Assembly: GCA_025963615.1 (NCBI GenBank)
Contig: JAOQAL010000416.1
Span: forward strand, 1-6,907
Length of the DNA: 6,907 nt
Direction of reading: 5' to 3'
From: Chitinophagaceae bacterium
GTDB taxonomy: Bacteria; Bacteroidota; Bacteroidia; Chitinophagales; Chitinophagaceae
In this document: positions 1 to 6,514 of the stretch, in pieces
How the letters are laid out: each line of letters opens with the position of its first letter
Numbering within the stretch: position 1 is the first letter of the stretch
Program-made: the position numbers and the translations under genes
The notes under the pieces: generated by a model
Told to the model about the DNA's origin: nothing
What the model saw: only the letters and a program-made list of their open reading frames with translations
The model's database searches: none

Positions 1-379
1 ACGGCCCCTTTTTGCCCAAGGGTTGCCAACCTTTGAAAGGACTATACAAAAGTGAAGCGAACTCCTTAAGGTTGGCAACCCTGTTTAGCACATGGCCCCT
101 TTTTGCCCAAGGGTTGCCAACCTTTGAAAGGACTATACAAAAGAGAAGCGAACTATTGAAGGTTGGCAACCCTATTTGGCAACAGCCCCTTTTGCTCAAG
201 GGTTGCCAACCTTTGAAAGGACTATACAAAAGAGAAGCGAACTCCTTAAGGTTGGCAACCCTGTTTGGCATATGTCCCCTTTCGCCCAAGGGTTGCCAAC
301 CTTTGAAAGGACTATACAAAAGTGAAGCGAACTCCTTAAGGTTGGCAACCCTATTTGGCAACGGTCCCTTTTTGCCCAA

Positions 380-440
380 GGGTTGCCAACCTTTGAAAGG
401 ACTATACAAAAGAGAAGCGAACTATTGAAGGTTGTCCAAG
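380..440. repeat. Damaged fifth repeat unit, right arm truncated
   Basis: The fifth unit begins normally with its left arm at 380-393. Its right arm stops after AAGGTTG (428-434) and runs through TCCAA directly into the next left arm at 440. About 30 bp, covering the rest of the arm and most of the spacer, are missing, which gives a 60-bp instead of a 90-bp copy spacing. This is the footprint of a deletion or unequal exchange between units. Confidence 0.8.
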
Positions 441-510
441 GGTTGCCAACCTTTGAAAGAACTATACAAAAGAGTAGCTAACTCTTTAAGGTTGGCAACC
501 CTGTTTAGCA

Positions 511-580
511 CATGGCCCCTTTTGCCCAAGGACTATACAAAAGAGAAGCGAACTCCTTAAGGTTGGCAACCCTATTTGGC
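511..580. repeat. Last repeat unit, left arm deleted
   Basis: In the terminal copy the spacer CCCAAGG runs straight into ACTATACAA (junction AAGG at 528-531). The left arm is lost. Intact copies carry AAGG-type sequence both just before the left arm and just after it (TTTGAAAGGACT), so the gap is explained by a deletion between 4-bp direct repeats. The right arm at 559-572 is intact and is followed by TATTTGGCAA, where similarity to the array ends. Confidence 0.8.
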
Positions 581-609
581 AAAAGATTGAAAACATTGGG
601 TTATATTTA
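575..609 (+). promoter_or_regulatory. Weak Bacteroidota-type promoter candidate for the 97-residue gene
   Basis: TATATTTA at 602-609 matches seven of eight positions of the Bacteroidota -7 consensus TAnnTTTG. The nearest TTTG that could act as the -33 element is at 575-578, inside the last repeat copy. The 23-bp gap is longer than the usual 19-21 bp. It lies about 75 bp upstream of the gene at 684 in a very AT-rich stretch where such matches arise by chance, so it is only a candidate. Confidence 0.18.
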
Positions 610-683
610 ATAAACAAAAGTTACAACAGAAAGAACTATGTCATTAGCAGGAATTAATCATTAATTAATAAAAATGCATCTTT

Positions 684-977
684 ATGATTATTGTTCATGA
701 TACTTTTATTTGTAAACCCGGTAACGCATCGAAGTTGGCGAAAATGTTCAAAGAAGTGATGGCCGGTAATGACGAGCTGGTCAATATTATGACTGATATG
801 ACTGGCCAATACAACAGAGTAGTGATGGTAAGTAAGTTTGAAAGCCTTACTGCATATGAACAGAGCTGGGAAAAGTACAAGCAGGACACTGAAGCGATGA
901 AGAAAATGACCGAAAAAATGTCCGGGTATCAAGATATGTACTTTACAGGCTCGCGGGAGATTTACCAGACCTGGTAA
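684..977 (+). CDS. Small dimeric alpha/beta-barrel (ABM/NIPSNAP-like) protein
   Basis: A complete 97-residue protein from ATG at 684 to TAA at 975. The pattern resembles the ferredoxin-like dimeric alpha/beta barrel of antibiotic-biosynthesis-monooxygenase and NIPSNAP-type proteins: a first strand (MIIVHDTFICKPG, residues 1-13), a helix rich in Lys/Met (about 14-28), a middle strand (YNRVVMVSKFES, about 43-54), a second long charged helix (about 55-81) and a last strand (MYFTGSREIYQTW, 85-97). It has no signal peptide or membrane segment, so it should be cytoplasmic. The length fits a single ABM domain. No catalytic residue can be named, so enzyme activity should not be assumed. The ATG at 674 is out of frame, and no clear Shine-Dalgarno precedes 684. 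The gene stands alone, downstream of the hairpin array and convergent to the haloperoxidase gene. The fold assignment is by pattern only. Confidence 0.8.
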   Translation: MIIVHDTFICKPGNASKLAKMFKEVMAGNDELVNIMTDMTGQYNRVVMVSKFESLTAYEQSWEKYKQDTEAMKKMTEKMSGYQDMYFTGSREIYQTW

Positions 978-979
978 AT
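960..979 (+). repeat. Perfect inverted repeat across the stop codon of the 97-residue gene
   Basis: ATTTACCAG (960-968) and CTGGTAAAT (971-979) are perfect reverse complements separated by AC, and the stop codon TAA (975-977) sits in the second arm. The transcript would form a tight hairpin at the 3' end of the coding region. No T tract follows, so it is not a standard intrinsic terminator. A role in 3'-end stability is conceivable but unproven. Confidence 0.6.
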
Positions 980-1010
980 GTCGGGGCGAGAGGAAATTAC
1001 ATGTTTCTGT

Positions 1011-1052
1011 AACCAGGAAATAATTACGGAGCGGTTCATCTTTTTCCTGGTT
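1011..1052. repeat. 10-bp perfect inverted repeat, 22-nt loop
   Basis: AACCAGGAAA at 1011-1020 is the exact reverse complement of TTTCCTGGTT at 1043-1052. It lies 34 bp downstream of the stop of the 97-residue gene. A transcript from either strand would fold into a hairpin here. A terminator role is possible, but no uninterrupted T tract follows the stem on either strand. Confidence 0.55.
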
Positions 1053-1089
1053 TCGCATGCAATATATCCCCTCCAAATCCTTCTATTGA

Positions 1090-1127
1090 TTTTAGAACCG
1101 TTCTGCTTTATATGTTTGGTTCTAAAA
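1090..1127. repeat. 10-bp perfect inverted repeat, 18-nt loop
   Basis: TTTTAGAACC at 1090-1099 is the exact reverse complement of GGTTCTAAAA at 1118-1127. A G-T wobble at 1100/1117 could add one pair. The A/T-rich outer stem and GC inner part make it a possible bidirectional transcription end between the convergent genes, but this is inferred from location only. Confidence 0.5.
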
Positions 1128-1264
1128 CATTGGCTTAAGGCAGTTCATCTCAACAGCTTGACTGAGAAAATTTCCTTTTTGCTCCTGGGCCAATGTCATT
1201 AAGTTAAGGAGTTGCACCACGTTGTGGCCTCTACGAGTATCCTGTATCCAGCATCTTGTCTTCC

Positions 1265-1280
1265 ATGCCCAGCAGGGCAT
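1265..1280. repeat. Short GC-rich hairpin downstream of the haloperoxidase gene
   Basis: ATGCCC (1265-1270) and GGGCAT (1275-1280) are reverse complements around a 4-nt AGCA loop. On the minus strand it lies about 45 bp beyond the stop of the haloperoxidase gene. It lacks a following T run, so termination is only a possibility. Confidence 0.35.
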
Positions 1281-1324
1281 TTGTGGGTAGATCTATATTA
1301 AAAAACGGGTTTTACGTTCCATCC

Positions 1325-2635
1325 CTACTTCAACTTTCCAACTACAAACGCACCAATTTCCCTGCCTTTGACCTGGCCGGTAGTCAAGGCATTTAAAAAG
1401 TGAATGCCGCCATAAAGGCGACTGATACTTGCCTGGTCAGACGCTTCAAAAAACGACTTAAACGCTCGTATAGGGCGGCCATAGGGCACTTCAGTAGAAT
1501 CAACAAACGAATAGTTATCGCCTGCCAAATGGGTAAGTACCGCCGCGGCGCTTGCAGAAATGGTGCTATGCCCGCTTGGATATTCAGGAAACGGTGGTGT
1601 TTGAATGAGAGGTTCCCAATTTTTATCAATATACTTATTAATAAAAGTTTCAGGACGCACATAGTTATAAAAATACTTTGCTTCCCAGCAAGAGATAAAA
1701 GCATCGAACAAAGCAATAGCGGTTTGAGATAACATAGCAGCGGTTTTTTCATCATTATATTTTTCTTTTTCAGCAACGCCGCACGCAATATGTATCCAAT
1801 GGCCGGGCGGTGAATTTTTTTGCAGGAAATAGGTAATATGCCCATCTGTAATAGATGTGTTGGGGTTATCATCCCAATACCAGGCAGTAGTTGAGTCGCC
1901 TGCTTTGGGTTTTGTCACCGCTTCATATACCTGGTAGCATTCTTTATAAAAAGAAGAACCTTTTGCAGTATCATAGGCAATCGGCGGCAGCGGTCTGAAT
2001 TGAGAAACAGAATCCAATGTCATTGGCCTGATCATGCTCCAGTTGTTCTCAACCGCATCCATATAATCGGGCGGCGTAGGTACCCATCGTGCCGGATTAT
2101 TTTTTACAATATACCCGCCAAGCGATGTTCGCTGCAGGTATCCGTCTTTTGCAGCCCATGCAAGAATATGTTTGCCCACAGCCCGGCCGTATTCAATAGA
2201 ATTATTCAACAGTTCTTTGGCAATACCCAGGCCATCTAATTGTTTCAGGTATGCTTTTTCTTTTTCCAACATAGCATCGCCATTAAAAACCATTTTCTGA
2301 GCGACGGTTGTAAAAGCAATAATACCTGAAATAGGATAGTAATACTTTTTAGCGCTATCAGGCGTCGGTAAAGTTTCCAAACCCTTCAATTTGCCTGCGT
2401 AGCTCGTGTATGTTTTATGTTCTGGCAGCAATGCTTCGTAAGCAGCAATATTGGGGTAGGCATAAATTCTGCTGCATACCGGTGGCGAAAAAATGTCCGT
2501 TATAATTACATATGTCAGTTTCTTGTTCCATTCCGGCAACTGGTTTTTACAAAACGCATCAATCTCTGCTTGAGTAGCCTTCTGCTTACAGCCAAATACG
2601 AATAACAGCAACCAGAATAAATTCATTTTTCTCAT
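1325..2635 (-). CDS. Vanadium-dependent haloperoxidase / PAP2-superfamily lipoprotein
   Basis: A complete 436-residue protein ending in TAG at 1325-1327. Vanadium haloperoxidases use vanadate to oxidise halides with hydrogen peroxide; the related PAP2 enzymes remove phosphate. The N-terminus MRKMNLFWLLLFVFGC is a lipoprotein signal with Cys16 as the lipidation site, so the mature protein should be envelope-anchored. Starting at Met1 or Met4 gives the same mature protein. The oxyanion-binding set is complete: Lys320 and Arg327 (KYFYNYVRP), Ser354-Gly355-His356 (EYPSGHS), and Arg406 and His412 (RLYGGIH). The K-x6-R and R-x5-H spacings equal those I recall for the Curvularia chloroperoxidase. 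The N-terminal region (RIYAYPNIAAYEAL, 56-69) is typical of the bacterial family. It is the last gene of a same-strand trio, 201 bp after the VCBS-UnbV gene. The acidic motif sometimes seen after the Cys of surface-exported lipoproteins is absent, so which membrane face it occupies is open. A phosphatase role cannot be excluded from sequence. Confidence 0.9.
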   Translation of the reverse strand: MRKMNLFWLLLFVFGCKQKATQAEIDAFCKNQLPEWNKKLTYVIITDIFSPPVCSRIYAYPNIAAYEALLPEHKTYTSYAGKLKGLETLPTPDSAKKYYYPISGIIAFTTVAQKMVFNGDAMLEKEKAYLKQLDGLGIAKELLNNSIEYGRAVGKHILAWAAKDGYLQRTSLGGYIVKNNPARWVPTPPDYMDAVENNWSMIRPMTLDSVSQFRPLPPIAYDTAKGSSFYKECYQVYEAVTKPKAGDSTTAWYWDDNPNTSITDGHITYFLQKNSPPGHWIHIACGVAEKEKYNDEKTAAMLSQTAIALFDAFISCWEAKYFYNYVRPETFINKYIDKNWEPLIQTPPFPEYPSGHSTISASAAAVLTHLAGDNYSFVDSTEVPYGRPIRAFKSFFEASDQASISRLYGGIHFLNALTTGQVKGREIGAFVVGKLK

Positions 2636-2684
2636 ATCAATACATTTGTTGGTGCGGCATTATTTTATACACGTTAGTTTTTTT

Positions 2685-2815
2685 AGTATACCGGCTTTAT
2701 TGCTACTATTTCCCGTTTGTTGCGTCGCTCCCGATAGCTATCGGGACTTTTGCTGCAACAATACTATTCAATATTTTTGCGCACCCTGTAAGTATCGGTG
2801 GTGAGCCTGTATACT
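2685..2815. repeat. Nested inverted-repeat element with an 18-bp perfect palindrome
   Basis: At 2729-2746 lies the perfect palindrome TCCCGATAGCTATCGGGA. It is enclosed by TTGTTGC (2717-2723) and its exact complement GCAACAA (2755-2761). Further out, AGTATACCGGCT (2685-2696) and AGCCTGTATACT (2804-2815) are reverse complements at 11 of 12 positions. The whole sits in the 201-bp gap between the VCBS-UnbV gene and the haloperoxidase gene. I see no target-site duplication. I recall this central palindrome as common between genes in some Bacteroidota, but cannot verify that here. It could be a REP/MITE-like element, an attenuating hairpin or a dimeric protein-binding site. Confidence 0.6.
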
Positions 2816-2836
2816 ATTGAGCATGTGATAGCAGGC

Positions 2837-5800
2837 CTATTTACCATTCATCTTTATCTCTCTTCTAGCTCCTTTATTATCATACACACTAATAGACGAC
2901 GTCGATTCGATATTGTACATCAACCGTCTTGATGAATTTGATAAATAACCATTTCCCCAATAAAACTCCTGTTTATATTTTTTTCCATCTTTCCGTTGCA
3001 CAATTGCATATAGATCACTGGCATTAATATCAGCCAATGCTTCTTTGTTTTTTTCTTCATCGGCTTTTAACGGGGCGTTATTAATAGCTGTTAACACAAG
3101 CAGGTTGTTGGTTGCCGTATACAGTTGCGCCATCCCTTTTGCATCACCATCCACTTTAAAGCCTGTTGTGTTGGCGTTCAACACATTAAAGTTGCCCCTG
3201 CCATCTCCTGCCAATAAAATTCCTGTAAGCGCGTCATAAGCGCCGGTTGAAACCTCTGTTTCATAAGAGTTCCCTGTAATCAGTACATCCAAATGCCCGT
3301 CGTTATTATAATCGCCTGTAAGCATCCCAAACAATGGCGCAAACTGGCATTGCAAAGGCAGGGCTCTACGTTCAAATTTTCCATGGCCCATATTCTGCAG
3401 GTAGCTGCTTTCAAAACATTCACTCTTTACCACATAGGCATCGCTAAGTTCTTTTTTGGTAAATGATTCTTCGAAAGTAACCGAAGCAAAATCTTTGTAC
3501 GATTGAAATCGCCCACGCATAGTCGGGATTTGTTTTATCATTTCATCACGGGTTGGATAAATATAATTTTTGCCCTGCACATAATAACACATCACGGGGT
3601 CGATCCTGCCATTTTTATCAAAATCTTTTGCATAAATACAAAGCGGCTCTGTGGCGCTTGCTTTAAATCTTGTATTCAATCCTAAATTGCCGATGATGTA
3701 ATCCACATCGCCATCTTCATCAAAATCGCCCGCGGTAATACTGTTCCACCAACCCTTCGAATGTTCAATTACTATCGGAGAGGAAGCCACTAAATGCCCT
3801 TGCTGATTTTTTATAAATGTAACCGGCATAAACTCCCCCGATAACATTAAATCAACCCAACCATCATTATCATAATCCGTCCACAAAGCGGAAGTTACCA
3901 TACCAGCTTTCCCCTGCAAGGGTAACTCCTCTTTGGAAACGTCAACAAAAGTTCCGCCATTATTCTTCAACAAATAACTTTTTGGCGATAATGGATAACT
4001 TCCCGGCGCCACTCTGCCACCAACAAACAAGTCAAGGTCGCCGTCCTTATCATAATCGCAGGCCACCACGCAGGAGCCACTGGCTTTTGTATCGGGCAGT
4101 GCAGATGCATTAAGCGTAAAATTCCCTTTGCCATCATTGATATACAACCTGTCTTGCTGCATAGGTGTCCCGTCATTATTATCCGAGCCGCCGCTGACCG
4201 CATATAAGTCGAGGTCGTTATCGCCATCAGCATAAAATAATAATACCCCCATATCTTCATAAAGAGTGTCCTTCTTAAGTTTTTTCTCTAAAAATTGCCC
4301 CTGTTTAGTTTGAATAAAAAAACTTCCTTCATCGCCGGAAGCAGCGCCCATATAAAAATCTTCAAAGCCGTCTCCGTTAATATCGCCTACTGCAAGGCCG
4401 GGCCCGTTTTTAGAATGCATGTGGGGCAGTAGTGGTTGAATTTTAAAATCAACAAATTCATTTTCGATATGCCGTTTATTCAATCCCCTTAAACCGCTGA
4501 TATCCGAAAACAACAAGCCGCGATTTTTTTCATTCAAAAATATATCCTCTTGTAAATCGGGGTCAATTTTCTTCGATGTGCCGTCATACACCAACTCAAC
4601 TACTGTATTAGCTTTCACCTTGTATTTTGTAAGCATCGCCCCATCAGGCCAAATAATTTTTATACTATCGGCAATACTATTTTTCCCAAGACCGAAATGC
4701 AGCACAGGCTGCATAGACGATTCAAACCCACGATAAGGATTCATCTCCTGCATTTGATGTTGCTCTTTTGCATACACAAATACTTTAGCGCCTAATGCCT
4801 GCAGGTTCGGCTTTTGCCCTGTTAGTTTTATGGCCAGGTAATTATTGTTCAGCAACACATTGCTGTTGTTCCTGAAAATTTTTGATCTGCTGTTAAACTG
4901 GCTGATTACCAAATCAAGGTCCCCATCATTATCCAGATCGGCATAGCAGGCGCCGTTAGAAAAACCGGGGTCTTTAAATCCCCAATCTTCCGACCGCTTT
5001 GTAAAAGTGAGGTCATTATTGTTTTCGAAAAAATAATCTTTCAGCGGAATAGTAGCCAGTTCTTGTATCGCTTTTAGTCTATCTTTTCGCTTCGCCTCCT
5101 GGCTACCCATCGGGTTATTCAGTTTAGCCTGGTAATGAATATAATCGAGGTCGCCCAAATCACGATAAAAACCATTTGTAACCATCAAATCTTTATCGCC
5201 ATCATTATCATAATCGGCAAATAGCGGTGCCCAACTCCAATCGGTGCTGCTAACGCCCGACAAAAAAGCAATATCGCTAAAAGTGCCATCGCCGTTATTA
5301 AATTGCAATGAATTGCGGGTGTACTGGGGAATATAACCCTTCTGCAAAAGCAATTGAAACTTATCGTAACCCGCAGCAGGGATAATCATTTTTTTCCTGT
5401 AATTATCTTCCGGCAACATATCAAGAGTATAAATATCAGGGAGCCCATCATTGTTGAAATCAACCACGTCATTACCCATCGAAGCAAAACTGATATGTTT
5501 TAAACACTCCTGTGTTTTATCGCTAAAAGTTCCGTTACGGTTATTGATGTAAAGAATATCAGTAGTTAAAAAATCGTTCGACACATATATATCAGGCCAT
5601 CCATCCATATTCACATCACTAATAGCAGCACCCAAACTATATCCTTCTTTTAAAATACCGGCCTGTGCAGATACCTCTGTAAAAGTACCATTGCCGTTGT
5701 TGCGATATAAAATATCCGTTCCAGCCGATTCGCCACGCTGCTGAATTTCAGTAATGTTATTTACATAACTCACCCGGTCATCAGCCGGATTGGTTATTAA

Positions 5801-6391
5801 AAACAAATCAATATCGCCGTCTCTGTCATAATCAAAAAAAGAAGCATTCATAGTTAGCCTTGTATCTGCAATGCCATATTTTTCCGCTTCTTCCTTAAAT
5901 GTTCCGTTGTGCTGGTTCACATAAAGCAGGTTGGCCGTACTGCCAAACTTAGGGCTGCCTGCGACACAAATATAAATATCGAGCCAGCCGTCCTGGTTAA
6001 TGTCCACCATGGATACGCCGGTACACCAACGGTTAGTAGTGATACCTGCCTTATCCGTTACATCTTCAAACTTAAAATCTCCTTTGTTGATGTATAGTTT
6101 TCCTGAAAGTTCGTTGCCGCTAAAATATAAATCAACCAACCCATCATTATTAATATCCCCTGCAGCTACGCCGGCGCCAGTATAAATATTCATGTAATCA
6201 AGTACATTGTACTTATCATTTTCTTGCACTTCATTGACAAAGTCAATCCCCGTTTTCTCAGATGGTAATGATTCGAATAAAGTTTTTTTATTGCTGCATG
6301 AAATCATACAAACCGTTACTACAAGAAATAGTATTACAATTCTGACATCCATGAATTTAATTTTTTTGTCCTGCTTCAGCGCTACTATCAT
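2837..6391 (-). CDS. Giant VCBS/FG-GAP - UnbV/ASPIC - VCBS lipoprotein
   Basis: A complete 1184-residue protein ending in TAG at 2837-2839. The longest frame is given and used for numbering. Met14 (codon at 6350-6352) is as good or better a start, because it leaves a compact lipoprotein signal (MDVRIVILFLVVTVCMISC, Cys32) behind an AT-rich leader. Fourteen FG-GAP/VCBS calcium-loop motifs of the DxDxDGxxD type begin near residues 79, 130, 187, 259, 311, 393, 485, 670, 720, 779, 839, 889, 923 and 1027. Seven precede and seven follow a UnbV/ASPIC domain (about 515-600; AIKLTGQ, ALGAKVFVY, HFGLGK, IIWPDG). This predicts two calcium-binding beta-propellers joined by that domain, tethered to the envelope. 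The last 60 residues (DLYAI, DGKKYKQEF, SNSSRR) form a further conserved tail shared with the neighbouring paralogue. The family is related to CRTAC1, but its bacterial function is unknown to me. It lies between the paralogue fragment and the haloperoxidase gene, all co-directional. Confidence 0.93.
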   Translation of the reverse strand: MIVALKQDKKIKFMDVRIVILFLVVTVCMISCSNKKTLFESLPSEKTGIDFVNEVQENDKYNVLDYMNIYTGAGVAAGDINNDGLVDLYFSGNELSGKLYINKGDFKFEDVTDKAGITTNRWCTGVSMVDINQDGWLDIYICVAGSPKFGSTANLLYVNQHNGTFKEEAEKYGIADTRLTMNASFFDYDRDGDIDLFLITNPADDRVSYVNNITEIQQRGESAGTDILYRNNGNGTFTEVSAQAGILKEGYSLGAAISDVNMDGWPDIYVSNDFLTTDILYINNRNGTFSDKTQECLKHISFASMGNDVVDFNNDGLPDIYTLDMLPEDNYRKKMIIPAAGYDKFQLLLQKGYIPQYTRNSLQFNNGDGTFSDIAFLSGVSSTDWSWAPLFADYDNDGDKDLMVTNGFYRDLGDLDYIHYQAKLNNPMGSQEAKRKDRLKAIQELATIPLKDYFFENNNDLTFTKRSEDWGFKDPGFSNGACYADLDNDGDLDLVISQFNSRSKIFRNNSNVLLNNNYLAIKLTGQKPNLQALGAKVFVYAKEQHQMQEMNPYRGFESSMQPVLHFGLGKNSIADSIKIIWPDGAMLTKYKVKANTVVELVYDGTSKKIDPDLQEDIFLNEKNRGLLFSDISGLRGLNKRHIENEFVDFKIQPLLPHMHSKNGPGLAVGDINGDGFEDFYMGAASGDEGSFFIQTKQGQFLEKKLKKDTLYEDMGVLLFYADGDNDLDLYAVSGGSDNNDGTPMQQDRLYINDGKGNFTLNASALPDTKASGSCVVACDYDKDGDLDLFVGGRVAPGSYPLSPKSYLLKNNGGTFVDVSKEELPLQGKAGMVTSALWTDYDNDGWVDLMLSGEFMPVTFIKNQQGHLVASSPIVIEHSKGWWNSITAGDFDEDGDVDYIIGNLGLNTRFKASATEPLCIYAKDFDKNGRIDPVMCYYVQGKNYIYPTRDEMIKQIPTMRGRFQSYKDFASVTFEESFTKKELSDAYVVKSECFESSYLQNMGHGKFERRALPLQCQFAPLFGMLTGDYNNDGHLDVLITGNSYETEVSTGAYDALTGILLAGDGRGNFNVLNANTTGFKVDGDAKGMAQLYTATNNLLVLTAINNAPLKADEEKNKEALADINASDLYAIVQRKDGKKYKQEFYWGNGYLSNSSRRLMYNIESTSSISVYDNKGARREIKMNGK

Positions 6392-6455
6392 TTATGAATG
6401 TATTCCAGATAACTATCAGATGCCTGTAGCAATGAGCAATCAGAAAGTAAAGATC

Positions 6456-6514
6456 AAAATTTAAAAGGTAAAAAATTTCCAGAGGCTATTCTTTCATTTT
6501 GACTTTTAAATTTT
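6456..6514. repeat. Long A/T-rich inverted repeat between the two VCBS genes
   Basis: AAAATTTAAAAG (6456-6467) is the exact reverse complement of CTTTTAAATTTT (6503-6514). Pairing continues inward through TAAAA/TTTTG to about 16 of 18 positions. The second arm touches the TAA stop (minus strand) of the truncated paralogue, so its mRNA would fold just after the stop. It may end transcription or protect the 3' end, but the A/T bias of the region makes chance pairing plausible. Confidence 0.45.

Larger units (their letters stand above)
1..580. repeat. Tandem array of ~90-bp hairpin units
   Basis: Seven copies of one unit are visible. Each complete unit has a left arm GGGTTGCCAACCTT, a 34-nt middle containing ACTATACAAAAG and GAAGCGAACT, and a perfectly complementary right arm AAGGTTGGCAACCC, followed by a 27-29 nt spacer ending in CCCAA. 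Left arms start at 20, 111, 200, 290, 380 and 440; right arms start at 68, 159, 248, 338, 488 and 559. In units with CTCCTT before the right arm, an inner AAGGA/TCCTT pairing lengthens the stem past a 3-nt bulge. The core of each arm (GGTTGCCAACC) is itself nearly palindromic. The first bases look like the end of another spacer, so the array probably starts outside the window. It ends cleanly near 580. Copy spacing is 91, 89, 90, 90 and 60 bp, which does not preserve a reading frame, so the array is not coding. Function is unknown; an interspersed REP/MITE-like family or a structured RNA are possible. Confidence 0.93.
978..1324. other. Gene-free gap between convergent genes, rich in inverted repeats
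   Basis: I see no convincing gene here. The only plus-strand open frame (978-1202, 74 codons) starts directly on the preceding stop and has no family-like pattern. The gap holds inverted repeats at 1011-1052, 1090-1127 and 1265-1280, and a small A/T stem at 1302-1313 (AAAAC/GTTTT) which, read on the minus strand just after the haloperoxidase stop, is followed by TTAATA. Together these probably serve as transcription ends for the two converging genes, though none has the classic GC-rich stem plus long T run. Confidence 0.6.

Noticed and set aside
12..428. A 138-codon plus-strand open frame with repeated peptide blocks
   Set aside because: It lies wholly in the hairpin array. Copy 2 is read in a different frame from copies 1, 3, 4 and 5 (spacings 91 and 89), so peptide sequence is not conserved between copies while DNA is. 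It is open by chance.
1..580. CRISPR array
   Set aside because: The period is ~90 bp, the repeated part is longer than normal, and the would-be spacers are near-identical to one another rather than unique. No cas gene is in view.
654..1076. 140-codon minus-strand open frame opposite the 97-residue gene
   Set aside because: It is the antisense of a gene with a recognisable fold pattern, and its translation shows no family-like motifs.
978..1202. 74-codon plus-strand open frame right after the 97-residue gene
   Set aside because: It begins immediately after the stop with no ribosome site, contains the inverted repeats, and has no recognisable pattern.
3967..4260. 97-codon minus-strand frame inside the VCBS gene
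   Set aside because: It is a shifted-frame shadow of the VCBS-UnbV coding region, which is continuous there.
6455..6467. Minus-strand promoter box for the VCBS-UnbV gene (TAAATTTTG)
   Set aside because: It has an extra base relative to TAnnTTTG, no TTG element at the right distance, and lies in an A/T-only stem where such matches are expected by chance.
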